DNA of 13,178 nucleotides from an uncultured Actinomycetes bacterium. Lineage in GTDB: Bacteria > Actinomycetota > Actinomycetes > S36-B12. The stretch is from contig CAIXFB010000281.1 of assembly GCA_903918595.1 (NCBI GenBank), forward strand, positions 1-13,178. Direction: 5' to 3'. Below the pieces are notes generated by a model. It searched no databases. It was not told the DNA's origin and saw only the letters and a program-made list of their open reading frames with translations. Shown here piece by piece: positions 1-7,395 of the stretch; positions within the stretch are counted from its first letter, which is position 1; each line of letters opens with the position of its first letter. The position numbers and the translations under genes were made by a program.

Positions 1-1086
1 GAGCTCAAGGCCGTCGAAGTGCCGGGTCGAGACGCAACCTTCAGGATCCGCAAGGGTCAGCCCGTCGTCGTGCCGGCCGTCGTGGGTTCTGGAGTGTCAG
101 ATGAAGAACTTGCTGCCAAGGTTGCCACGGTGCTCGGGGAGTCCGGAGCGGCTCGAACCACCACCGTCACTCTCGGGGTCTTGCAGCCGGCGCTGACAAC
201 TGAGGCGGCCCGAGAATTGGGAATAACCACCCGCATTTCCACCTTCACGCAGAATTTCCCAGCTGCGGCCTATCGGTCAATCAACATTGGTCGAGCAGCT
301 GAATACGTCGACGGCACTTTGCTGATGCCCGGAGAAACCTTCTCCATGAACGACACCATCAAAGAGCGCACAGTCGCCAATGGCTACACGGTGGGAACTG
401 TGATTGGTGTGGGTGGGGTGTTTGACGAGCAACTCGGCGGCGGTGTTTCTGCAGCAACTACAGCTGTGTGGACCGCTGCGTTCTTCGCCGGCATGGAGAA
501 GACCGATACGCGCGCCCACTCCATTTATATCTCGCGTTACCAACCCGGCCTCGAAGCAACGGTGGCCTGGGGAATTTTTGACATGAAGTTCACTAACACC
601 ACCCCGAATGCTGTCTTCATCACGACCAAGATGACCAACACCTCCATGACAGTCTCTTTCTGGGGAACGCCAACCTACGACGAAATCCTCGCCGAGTTTG
701 GGCCACGCACCAATATCCGCAAATTCCCCACGATCTACAACAAGTCGGAGCAGTGCAGCCCGCAGACTGGCATTGATGGGTTCACCATCAACGTCGACCG
801 GGTCTTTATCAACGATGGCAAAGAAGTCAACCGCGAAACGATCACCACGGTGTACCGGGCTGGTCCGAACGTGATTTGTGGCAAGAAGCCCAAGGATGAC
901 GAGGAAAAGGGCGGAAAGAACGACAAGAAGCCAAAGAAGCCAGGTGCGGTAGATCCTTCTGCTGATCCATCCCCGTCACCATCGGTGGCGGTTGATGGAG
1001 ATACGTTCGAAAATACGGCGTCCGGTGGTGCGGAGCGTGAGAAGAAGCCAGGGAAAAAGAACAACAAAAAAGAGCCAAACGCTTAA
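1..1086 (+). CDS. VanW family protein, 5'-truncated by the window edge
   Basis: The reading frame is open from base 1, so the true start lies outside the window and the GTG at base 19 is only an internal codon. About 361 residues are visible. The first ~75 resemble the end of a putative peptidoglycan-binding domain of the kind that precedes VanW domains. A VanW domain follows (bases ~240-690), with the typical stretch INIGRAAEYVDGTLLMPGE, then FSMND, and a GGGVSAATTAVWTAAF segment that matches the family's GGG-x-x-x-x-TT-x-x-x-A signature. The family is linked to the cell surface and vancomycin-resistance clusters but has no settled biochemical role. The C-terminus (from ~base 885) is low-complexity, rich in Lys, Pro, Asp and Ser, and very basic at the end. 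A signal or membrane anchor would be upstream and is not visible. It converges on cysS with 9 bp between the stop codons. The family call is firm; the function is unknown. Confidence 0.88.
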   Translation, partial: ELKAVEVPGRDATFRIRKGQPVVVPAVVGSGVSDEELAAKVATVLGESGAARTTTVTLGVLQPALTTEAARELGITTRISTFTQNFPAAAYRSINIGRAAEYVDGTLLMPGETFSMNDTIKERTVANGYTVGTVIGVGGVFDEQLGGGVSAATTAVWTAAFFAGMEKTDTRAHSIYISRYQPGLEATVAWGIFDMKFTNTTPNAVFITTKMTNTSMTVSFWGTPTYDEILAEFGPRTNIRKFPTIYNKSEQCSPQTGIDGFTINVDRVFINDGKEVNRETITTVYRAGPNVICGKKPKDDEEKGGKNDKKPKKPGAVDPSADPSPSPSVAVDGDTFENTASGGAEREKKPGKKNNKKEPNA

Positions 1087-1095
1087 CGCTGCTTT

Positions 1096-2514
1096 TCAGT
1101 CGGCGAGCTCTTGACCATTCGGTGTGTCTTTCACAGTGAAACCCCGCTCAGCAAGTTCATCGCGTAGCCGATCTGCTGCCGCCCAATCCTTGTCTGCTCG
1201 CGCCTGTGCTCGGACCTCCAGCAACGCTGTTATGTCAGCCGGAATCTCGCGAGCAACCACTGGCTTGCCAACGTTGCGAGCAAGATCGAGGCCGAGTAAA
1301 CGGTCAACGAAAACAAAGAGCTCGAATTTGCTCCCAGCAGTGATGGAGTCGTCTTTTTCCGCATCTCGAAGCGCGTTAATCACCCGGGGAAAATCCAGAT
1401 CGTCGTTGGCGTATTCAAGAATCGCCGCACTCAGTTGCGCTGGCAGAGCAGCGGACGGTTCAGTTGCCCACGTTGCCACCAACTGACGCCATCGTTGGAT
1501 CGTTGCGTCCGCGCTCTTAATCGCTTGCCATGTCAGGTTCATTTGTTGGCGGTAGCGATGTTGCAGGAAAGAAAGCCGCAGGGCGAGGGGGTCCAAACCA
1601 CGCGCTTCGACGTCAGAGACAAGGACGACGTTCCCAGCAGACTTGCTCATTTTGCGCCCCTCGAAGAGCAGATGCTCTCCGTGCACCCAATGACGCACCA
1701 CCTCGTGACCGGCTACCGCGTTGCTTTGCGCCCGCTCATCCTCATGATGGGGAAAGCGAAGATCGATTCCGCCCGTGTGCACGTCGATGGTGGTGCCGAG
1801 GTGGCGTCTGCTCATGGCACTGCACTCGGTATGCCAACCGGGAAATCCGACTCCCCACGGAGTGCCCCAGACGAGTTGAGTTCTCTTGGGACCCGCCGAT
1901 TTCCACAAGGCCCAATCGGCATGGAACTTCTTGGCTGAATCCACGTCGTTTTCCTGACGATGCCCGGGTCTGAGCTGATCGAGGCGGTTTCCGCTGAGTG
2001 CGCCATAGTCCGGCACGGTCTCGGCCGAGAAGAAAACTGATCCGTCCTTGCCAATGTATGCGTTACCCATCGCCAGCAGGTCAGCGATCAGTTCAATCAT
2101 GTCGTCGATGGACTCACTCGCCCGCGGATATTCATCAGCAGGCCGAATGTTGAGCGCTGCCAGATCCTGGTGGTACGCCTCCTCGTAGTGCCGGGCGACT
2201 TCCAAGGCGGTCCGGTTCTCCTGAACCGACTGCTGCAGAACGCGGTCTTCGCCTTCTCCTTGGCCTTCGTCGATTCCGCCGAGCCCCGTGTCGTCGGCCA
2301 TGTGGCCCACATCGGTGATGTTCGAGATGAGTTGCACCTGCAGGCCAGACACCTGGGCCACCCGACTGATGAGGTCAGCCAGCAGAAAGGTCCGCATGTT
2401 TCCCACATGGGCATCGCGATAGACGGTGGGCCCGCAGGCATACATCGTGAGGCGACCTGGTTTGGCCGGCAATATCTCAACGACCGACCGAGCCTGAGTG
2501 TCATAGAGGCGCAC
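1096..2514 (-). CDS. cysS: Cysteinyl-tRNA synthetase (class I)
   Basis: This 472-residue protein charges tRNA-Cys with cysteine in the cytoplasm. Visible class I features are the HIGH-type motif HVGN (36-39) and KMSKS (288-292). The zinc ligands C27 (in YACGPTVY), C231 (in GWHTECSAM), H256 and E260 (in PHHEDE) have the same spacing as C209, H234 and E238 of the E. coli enzyme. The C-terminal end (ADKDWAAADRLRDELAERGF, then VKDTPNG) is the usual CysRS tail. That tail and the length argue against the shorter mycothiol ligase MshC. The start is the GTG at 2514: an in-frame stop lies only three codons upstream. No Shine-Dalgarno sequence is seen, but a TANNNT hexamer sits 6 nt upstream, suggesting a leaderless mRNA. 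The NITDVGHMADD region with its acidic Gly-rich insert (residues ~65-90) differs from the usual actinobacterial CysS (typically CGLTVQ, NVTDIDDK), so this may be another lineage of the enzyme or a second copy. Confidence 0.93.
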   Translation of the reverse strand: MRLYDTQARSVVEILPAKPGRLTMYACGPTVYRDAHVGNMRTFLLADLISRVAQVSGLQVQLISNITDVGHMADDTGLGGIDEGQGEGEDRVLQQSVQENRTALEVARHYEEAYHQDLAALNIRPADEYPRASESIDDMIELIADLLAMGNAYIGKDGSVFFSAETVPDYGALSGNRLDQLRPGHRQENDVDSAKKFHADWALWKSAGPKRTQLVWGTPWGVGFPGWHTECSAMSRRHLGTTIDVHTGGIDLRFPHHEDERAQSNAVAGHEVVRHWVHGEHLLFEGRKMSKSAGNVVLVSDVEARGLDPLALRLSFLQHRYRQQMNLTWQAIKSADATIQRWRQLVATWATEPSAALPAQLSAAILEYANDDLDFPRVINALRDAEKDDSITAGSKFELFVFVDRLLGLDLARNVGKPVVAREIPADITALLEVRAQARADKDWAAADRLRDELAERGFTVKDTPNGQELAD

Positions 2515-2548
2515 GTCAGCAGCCTAGGTGGGCGTGCGCCGTGCGCAA
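2515..2548 (-). promoter_or_regulatory. Putative leaderless promoter of cysS
   Basis: On the minus strand a TAGGCT hexamer (2526 down to 2521, TANNNT type) is followed by exactly 6 nt and then the GTG start at 2514. A TTGCGC -35-like hexamer (2548 down to 2543) lies 16 nt upstream of it. This spacing puts the transcription start on the start codon, and no Shine-Dalgarno sequence is present. Inferred from sequence only. Confidence 0.5.
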
Positions 2549-2623
2549 GCGGTGACCAGAGCGTGTACGTTTGGCTCATCCGCGGGGGAACCTGCGAGAC
2601 CCAGCACTATCCCGACGATTTTC

Positions 2624-2628
2624 GGAGG
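2624..2628 (+). promoter_or_regulatory. Ribosome binding site of fdxA
   Basis: GGAGG lies 5 nt before the GTG at 2634. It fixes that codon as the start, against longer in-frame extensions back to 2571. Confidence 0.8.
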
Positions 2629-2633
2629 CGTCA

Positions 2634-2960
2634 GTGACGTACGTCATCACTTTCCCCTGTGTAGACCTCAAAGACAAGGCCTGCATCGAGGAATGCCCAG
2701 TGGATTGCATCTACGAAGGCGATCGGATGATGTACATCCAGCCAGACGAGTGCGTTGATTGTGGTGCCTGCGAACCGGTATGCCCGGTCGAAGCCATTTT
2801 CTACGAGGACGATGTTCCCGAGGAGTGGAAGGACTACACCGCCGCGAATGCGGAGTTCTTTGTGGAACTCGGTTCACCTGGTGGAGCTGCCAAGCTCGGT
2901 GCGCAGACCTTTGATGTTCCGCTCCTTGCGCAGGTTCCTCCGCAGGAGCACGAGCACTGA
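2634..2960 (+). CDS. fdxA: 7Fe ferredoxin (3Fe-4S/4Fe-4S)
   Basis: This 108-residue soluble electron carrier has two iron-sulphur clusters. Cysteines fall at 9, 17, 21, 25, 40, 43, 46 and 50. This is the pattern of Azotobacter ferredoxin I shifted by one residue: C9, C17 and C50 for the 3Fe-4S cluster; C21, C40, C43 and C46 for the 4Fe-4S cluster; C25 as the free cysteine. The ligands sit in CIEECPVDC and CVDCGACEPVCPVEA. An acidic ~55-residue C-terminal extension, usual for this family, follows. The GTG start is preceded by GGAGG. The stop is 2 bp before the dapC start, so the two are almost certainly one operon, an arrangement also found in M. tuberculosis (Rv1177-Rv1178). The redox partner is not shown by the sequence. 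Confidence 0.96.
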   Translation: MTYVITFPCVDLKDKACIEECPVDCIYEGDRMMYIQPDECVDCGACEPVCPVEAIFYEDDVPEEWKDYTAANAEFFVELGSPGGAAKLGAQTFDVPLLAQVPPQEHEH

Positions 2961-2962
2961 GC

Positions 2963-4048
2963 GTGACCCGCTGGGAACGTCTTCCGGATTTTCCGTGGGA
3001 CACGTTGGCCCCGTTCGCAGCCATTGCTCGTGAGCACGCTGACGGTGCCGTCGACTTGTCAATCGGAACCCCCGTCGATCCCACGCCACAGATCGCCCGA
3101 GCCGCACTTTCCCAAGCAGCCGACTCTCCCGGGTATCCCACGACGATTGGCGTTCCTGAATTACGCGCTGCCGCAGTCGATTGGATGCAACGCCGATTAG
3201 GAGCGCCCGTTGATGTTGGCTTCTTGCCGAGTATCGGCTCCAAGGAAGCCGTTGCCAGTCTTCCGCTGCAACTGGGTCTCAGCGCCACCGACACCATGAT
3301 CATCCCGGCGATCGCCTACCCGACGTATGCGGTGGGCGGAGTGGTCGCTGGCTGCAATGTTGAGGTCACCGACCAGCCTGAATTGGTCGCAGATGCCACG
3401 TTGGCGTGGATCAACTCTCCAGGGAATCCCACTGGAGCTGTCCTATCAGTCGAGCGTTTACGCGAGATTGTCTCGTGGGCTCGTCGGGCAGGTGTGACCC
3501 TGGTCAGCGATGAGTGTTACATCGAACTTGGCTGGGAAGCAGAGCCGGTTTCGATCTTGGACCCGCGCGTCAATGACGGCGAGCTGACCGGACTTCTTGC
3601 GCTGCATTCGTTGTCGAAACGGTCCAATCTGGCGGGCTACCGGTTCGGTTTCATCGCTGGCGACCCAGGGCTGACGGCGCAACTCCTAGCGGTTCGTAAG
3701 CATCTGGGGTTGATGGTTCCATCACCCGTGCAGCAGGCCGCGATTGCTTGCCTTCTCGACGATGAACACGTTCATGCGCAAAGGGCGCTCTACGCGCAGC
3801 GACGCACGCTGTTGCGCAGCGCCCTGGAAACCGCTGGGTTCCACATCGATCACAGTGAGGCGGGCTTGTATCTGTGGGCCAGTCGCGATGAGGACAGTTG
3901 GGACTCGGTGCGCTGGTGTGCGCAGCGGGGCGTGATCGTTACCCCCGGCTCGTTCTACGGTCGTGCCGGAGAGCGGCACATTCGTGTCGCGATTACGGCA
4001 ACGGATGAGCGCGTCGCGGCAGCTGCCGAGCGCCTTGTTGCAGCGTGA
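2963..4048 (+). CDS. dapC: Succinyldiaminopimelate aminotransferase (DapC)
   Basis: This 361-residue class I/II PLP-dependent aminotransferase is of the actinobacterial DapC type. It is expected to transfer an amino group from glutamate to N-succinyl-2-amino-6-oxopimelate in the succinylase route to diaminopimelate and lysine. The PLP lysine is K219 in SLSKRSNLAGYR. Other visible fold-type I residues are N151 in NSPGNPTG, D183 in VSDECY and R227 in GYRFGF. The start is GTG, 2 bp after the fdxA stop, with AGGAG (2944-2948) inside the end of fdxA. Two other genes of the same pathway, dapD and dapE, lie about 3.3 kb downstream, which supports this name over a generic aminotransferase. Substrate specificity is inferred from family resemblance and context. 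Confidence 0.9.
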   Translation: MTRWERLPDFPWDTLAPFAAIAREHADGAVDLSIGTPVDPTPQIARAALSQAADSPGYPTTIGVPELRAAAVDWMQRRLGAPVDVGFLPSIGSKEAVASLPLQLGLSATDTMIIPAIAYPTYAVGGVVAGCNVEVTDQPELVADATLAWINSPGNPTGAVLSVERLREIVSWARRAGVTLVSDECYIELGWEAEPVSILDPRVNDGELTGLLALHSLSKRSNLAGYRFGFIAGDPGLTAQLLAVRKHLGLMVPSPVQQAAIACLLDDEHVHAQRALYAQRRTLLRSALETAGFHIDHSEAGLYLWASRDEDSWDSVRWCAQRGVIVTPGSFYGRAGERHIRVAITATDERVAAAAERLVAA

Positions 4049-4079
4049 AGCTCGCTGCAAAGTGAGCCTTGTCACACCC

Positions 4080-4138
4080 TCCCCGGCGATTTCGCCCAAC
4101 TCCCCGGCGATTTCGCCCGTTACCCGGGTCACTTCACC
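4080..4138. repeat. 21-bp-periodic palindromic repeat upstream of gltA
   Basis: TCCCCGGCGATTTCGCCC occurs twice in tandem (4080-4097 and 4101-4118), so the unit recurs every 21 bp, about two helical turns. Inside it, GGCGA-TT-TCGCC is a perfect 12-bp inverted repeat (4085-4096 and 4106-4117). A weaker third copy, GGTCACTTCACC (4127-4138, 8 of 12 identical), is again 21 bp on. A fourth version, GGTGATATCGCC (10 of 12), is at 4167-4178. Helical phasing and palindromy suggest an operator array for a dimeric regulator of gltA. A transcript-end structure for dapC is the alternative. Confidence 0.5.
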
Positions 4139-4171
4139 AAAAGGTCAATGAAATTCCCCATGTTTTGGTGA
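4134..4171. repeat. Inverted repeat upstream of gltA
   Basis: TCACCAAAA (4134-4142) and TTTTGGTGA (4163-4171) are perfect 9-bp arms separated by 20 nt. The centre-to-centre distance is 29 bp, so this could be two half-sites or a long-looped hairpin. It overlaps the end of the palindromic repeat array and lies about 100 bp before the gltA start. No regulator can be named. Confidence 0.45.
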
Positions 4172-4258
4172 TATCGCCCGGGTGCGAGCGCCGTGAACGT
4201 TCGATGGTTGGCGAGGCCTGAACTTTATTGAGCGCGCGTGGATCGGTACGCTCACGAC

Positions 4259-4264
4259 AGGAGG
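4259..4264 (+). promoter_or_regulatory. Ribosome binding site of gltA
   Basis: AGGAGG lies 5 nt before the GTG at 4270. It marks that codon as the start rather than the in-frame TTG at 4228, which has no such site and would add 14 residues that look unlike the family. Confidence 0.85.
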
Positions 4265-4269
4265 TCACG

Positions 4270-5553
4270 GTGACTGAAATTTCTTTGCGCTACCCCGAAG
4301 GCGATCTACCTTTGGCGAGCGTTCCATCGACGGTGGGCGAGTCAGGTATCGACATCGCACCGTTGCTGCGCGAGACCGGTCGAGTGACCCTTGACCACGG
4401 ATTCGTGAACACGGCGTCGTGTCAATCAGCGATCACATACATCAATGGCGACGAAGGCATCCTGCGGTATCGCGGCTACCCGATTGATCAGTTGGCACAA
4501 GAGTCAACTTTCCTCGAGACTTCATATTTGTTGATCTACGGCAACCTGCCTACGGCCACTGAACTCGCGGAATTTCAGAACTCCATCAGCAAGCACACCA
4601 TGCTTCACGAAGATCTCCGACGTTTCTTCGATGGCTTCCCGCGTGAAGCGCACCCGATGCCGGTGCTCTCATCAGCGGTGTCGGCTCTTTCAACGTTCTA
4701 CCAGGACTCTCTGGATCCTTTCGACCCTGAACAAGTACATATCTCGACGATTCGCTTGCTCGCCAAAATGCCGACCATCGCGGCATACGCCTACAAGAAG
4801 TCAGTGGGCCAGCCATTCCTCTACCCGAACAACTCGCTCGGTTACGTCGAGAACTTCATGCGCATGACATTTGGGGTGCCGGCTGAGGAGTATGAGTTGA
4901 ACCCGGTGGTGGTTCGCGCGATCGATCAGCTCTTCATTCTGCACGCAGATCACGAGCAGAACTGTTCAACATCGACAGTGCGGTTGGTTGGTTCATCGCA
5001 CGCCAACATGTTCGCTTCGGTGAGTGCGGGTATCAATGCGCTCTTCGGACCGCTGCACGGTGGAGCGAACCAAGCTGTCCTGGAGATGCTTGAGAACATT
5101 CACGCGTCAGGTGGTGGGGTGAATACCTTCATCAAGCGCGTGAAAGAACGTGATGAAGGCATTCGACTCATGGGCTTTGGCCATCGCGTGTACAAGAACT
5201 ATGACCCTCGCGCGGCGATCGTCAAGAAGTCTGCCTACGAGGTCTTCGAGCAAATGAACGTCAGTGATCCGTTGCTCGACATCGCATTGCGTCTCGAAGA
5301 AGTAGCCCTCGCCGACGATTTCTTCATCTCGCGCAACCTGTACCCCAACGTTGATTTCTACACCGGCTTGATCTACAAAGCGATGGGCTTCCCACCGCGA
5401 ATGTTCACGGTGCTCTTTGCGCTCGGTCGACTACCCGGTTGGATCGCACAGTGGAGAGAAATGATCGAGGACCCCACCACGAAAATTGGCCGGCCTCGTC
5501 AGATTTACGTCGGTGACACTCTTCGTGATTACGCTCCAATCACTCAGCGCTAG
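4270..5553 (+). CDS. gltA: Citrate synthase
   Basis: This 427-residue enzyme condenses acetyl-CoA and oxaloacetate to citrate, the entry step of the TCA cycle. The catalytic triad is visible and at nearly the same numbers as in E. coli GltA: H263 in GPLHGGAN, H305 in MGFGHRVYKN and D362 in PNVDFYTG. HADHEQNCSTSTVR (225-238) and the N-terminal GYPIDQLA (69-76) are also family hallmarks. The length fits the type II, roughly 430-residue class. It starts with GTG behind a perfect AGGAGG. It stands alone behind a 221-bp intergenic region with palindromic repeats, suggesting its own regulation. The two PH-domain genes begin 20 bp after its stop and could be read through. Confidence 0.97.
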   Translation: MTEISLRYPEGDLPLASVPSTVGESGIDIAPLLRETGRVTLDHGFVNTASCQSAITYINGDEGILRYRGYPIDQLAQESTFLETSYLLIYGNLPTATELAEFQNSISKHTMLHEDLRRFFDGFPREAHPMPVLSSAVSALSTFYQDSLDPFDPEQVHISTIRLLAKMPTIAAYAYKKSVGQPFLYPNNSLGYVENFMRMTFGVPAEEYELNPVVVRAIDQLFILHADHEQNCSTSTVRLVGSSHANMFASVSAGINALFGPLHGGANQAVLEMLENIHASGGGVNTFIKRVKERDEGIRLMGFGHRVYKNYDPRAAIVKKSAYEVFEQMNVSDPLLDIALRLEEVALADDFFISRNLYPNVDFYTGLIYKAMGFPPRMFTVLFALGRLPGWIAQWREMIEDPTTKIGRPRQIYVGDTLRDYAPITQR

Positions 5554-5573
5554 TCGCACAGATTGCTCGTGTG

Positions 5574-6056
5574 ATGACCCAGCCGGCAGAAGGTAATTGG
5601 CAGTCGGTCTCGAGCAAACTTGCTCTCGCTCGGCGAATCACCTTGTTGTTCGCGTTCGTGCCGGTGGTGGTAGTTGTTGGAATTCTGTGGTGGTGGGATG
5701 CGGTGCCCGATTTTGTGGCGCCAACAGGTGCGGTTATCGCCTTGATCACCGGCATCTGGGCGTGGTGGATCATCGGGCGTCGGGTGCGTTCCTTTGGGTA
5801 CCTGGAGCGTTCAGAGGATCTGCTGGTACGTAGCGGGATCCTCTTTCAAAGACTCGTGATCGTTCCTTATGGCCGAATGCAATTGGTGGATGTCACTGCA
5901 GGACCAATCGATCGCGCCCTAGGCATCACCAGTGTGCAGTTGCACACGGCGGCGGCCACGACCGACGCGGTGATCCCAGGCCTGACCCCTGACATCGCTG
6001 CTCAGGTGCGCGACCGATTGGCGCTCGCTGGCGAATCCCGCAATCCGGGCGTGTGA
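5574..6056 (+). CDS. PH domain-containing membrane protein (YdbS-like)
   Basis: This is a small protein of about 160 residues. It has two predicted membrane helices (about 23-40, LLFAFVPVVVVVGILWWW; and about 50-67, with an aromatic WAWW end). A bacterial PH domain (DUF304/bPH2) follows, with the typical SGILFQRLVIVPYGRMQLVDV core, then GPIDRALGITSVQLHTA. The next gene is the larger partner, reproducing the ydbS-ydbT pair of Bacillus subtilis. That pair is SigW-controlled and, as I recall, reported to help resist the circular bacteriocin amylocyclicin. No enzymatic residues are evident. I place the start at ATG 5574; a GTG directly before it (5571) is equally possible, and neither has a clear Shine-Dalgarno sequence. 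Family call firm, role unknown. Confidence 0.82.
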   Translation: MTQPAEGNWQSVSSKLALARRITLLFAFVPVVVVVGILWWWDAVPDFVAPTGAVIALITGIWAWWIIGRRVRSFGYLERSEDLLVRSGILFQRLVIVPYGRMQLVDVTAGPIDRALGITSVQLHTAAATTDAVIPGLTPDIAAQVRDRLALAGESRNPGV

Positions 6057-6063
6057 CTTCACA

Positions 6064-7395
6064 GTGAGTTTTGCCGGTTCAATGCTGAATGAAGATGGTC
6101 CTTGGCGAGTCAATCCAATTTCGCCGCTCGTGCACGCCGCTCGCACGGTGCCTGCGTGGGTTGCGTTGGTCTTCGTTGCGGCACCTGCTGTGGGGTTTGT
6201 CTGGGGTCTCTTGACAATCCTGCTGAGTGTTTTTGTCATTGCGACCTTGGCTGGATTGGTGGCGCTCTTTCAGTTTGTGAATTGGCAGCGGCTTACTTTT
6301 TGGTTTGATGACCAAGGGGATTTTCGAGTTGACTCGGGTGTGCTGACGCGGCAACAGCGTCGGGTTCAACTCTCGCGAGTGCAAGCCGTTGACGTAGTGC
6401 AGCCCTTGGTGGCGCGGCTATTCTCGATGGCGGAAATCACGATTGAGGTCGCTGGCACGGGTGAGTCTCGGGTGCGGCTGTCGTATCTGACGCGAGATGA
6501 GGCGCACCTCCTTCGCGAGGCTATTTTGACTCGCGCAAGGGGAGCAACACCTGAAGGCACAGCTTCGGTGGTGCCTGAAGAGACAACGGTTCTCGCGAGG
6601 GTGCCGTGGCCCACTCTTGCGATGTCGTTGCTTCTTCGCACCTCTACTGCGGGCCTGTTGCTCCTCACCGTAGTGATTCTTGCCTTTGCGATCAGGCGAG
6701 AAGGCTGGTCGGGCCTCGGCTTGGCGCTGATCACCGGCGGTGTGCCGATCCTGACGGTGTTCGCCGAATTCATTCGCTATTACGGCTTCACGGTTTCTGA
6801 GGCTGAAGATGGGCTACGACTTCGGTTCGGGTTGCTCAAGACCGAAAATCGGACCATTCCAGCAGGTCGGGTTCAAGCGATAGAGATCGTTGAACCGTTG
6901 CTTTGGCGTCGCAAAGATTGGGTGCGGGTACGCGTGAACATCGCAGGGGTGGGCAAAGCCTCCGATTCATCGTCGGGCTCTAACGGTGGAGAAACACTGC
7001 TCACGCCAGTGGCAACAAGGGCAGAGGCTCTCGTGCTGATCGCATACCTGATGCCAACCCTTCATGTTGAAGCCCTGGATTGGCACAGCGCTCCGCATCG
7101 CGCATGGCGTCGCTCGCCGGTTCAGTTCACGATGTTGGCCATCGGCTGGACCGACTCTTTTTTTGCTGCCCGACGCGGACGAGTGACAAGACGAACGGCA
7201 CTCATTCCGATCTCGCGCGCACAATCTGTTCGCTGGACCCAAGGCCTTTGGGAGCGAGCGTTGAATCTTGCGAGTGTGCACCTTGATTCGACCCCGGGGC
7301 CGGTGCGCATCAGCGGCCTTCATCTTGATGCTGCATATGCGAAGACAGTTGTATTCGAGCAAGCAGAACGTTGTGCCGCGCAGGTGCAGAGCTAG
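6064..7395 (+). CDS. PH domain-containing membrane protein, multi-domain (YdbT-like)
   Basis: This 443-residue membrane protein contains three bacterial PH-like repeats. The first (about 75-160) carries VDSGVLTRQQRRVQLSRVQA; the second (about 240-335) carries RFGLLKTENRTIPAGRVQA; the third (about 350-430) carries RRGRVTRRTALIPISRAQS. Each has the family's R-x-x-x-I/L-x-x-x-R-x-Q-A/S signature. Two hydrophobic segments (about 30-72) precede repeat 1 and two more (about 180-235) precede repeat 2. It follows the YdbS-like gene by 7 bp and surely forms an operon with it. The start is GTG 6064; an in-frame ATG at 6082 is possible, and neither has a clear Shine-Dalgarno sequence. Its stop overlaps the stop of dapD on the other strand in the palindrome CTAG. 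A role in envelope-stress or bacteriocin tolerance is only an analogy. Confidence 0.83.
   Translation: MSFAGSMLNEDGPWRVNPISPLVHAARTVPAWVALVFVAAPAVGFVWGLLTILLSVFVIATLAGLVALFQFVNWQRLTFWFDDQGDFRVDSGVLTRQQRRVQLSRVQAVDVVQPLVARLFSMAEITIEVAGTGESRVRLSYLTRDEAHLLREAILTRARGATPEGTASVVPEETTVLARVPWPTLAMSLLLRTSTAGLLLLTVVILAFAIRREGWSGLGLALITGGVPILTVFAEFIRYYGFTVSEAEDGLRLRFGLLKTENRTIPAGRVQAIEIVEPLLWRRKDWVRVRVNIAGVGKASDSSSGSNGGETLLTPVATRAEALVLIAYLMPTLHVEALDWHSAPHRAWRRSPVQFTMLAIGWTDSFFAARRGRVTRRTALIPISRAQSVRWTQGLWERALNLASVHLDSTPGPVRISGLHLDAAYAKTVVFEQAERCAAQVQS

Noticed and set aside
1096..2514. The cysS gene as mshC (mycothiol ligase).
   Set aside because: The 472-residue length, the C-terminal tRNA-binding-type tail and the full CysRS zinc site fit cysteinyl-tRNA synthetase better.
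1435..2637. Several long plus-strand reading frames (e.g. 1435-1938, 2170-2637) opposite cysS.
   Set aside because: They are antisense shadows of a well-supported synthetase gene and show no family resemblance.
4080..4118. The tandem repeats before gltA as a short CRISPR array.
   Set aside because: The unit is 18 bp with a 3-bp gap and only two good copies; there are no spacers and no cas genes.
4228..4269. An upstream TTG start that would lengthen citrate synthase by 14 residues.
   Set aside because: The GTG at 4270 has a perfect AGGAGG at ideal spacing, and the extra residues do not look like the family.
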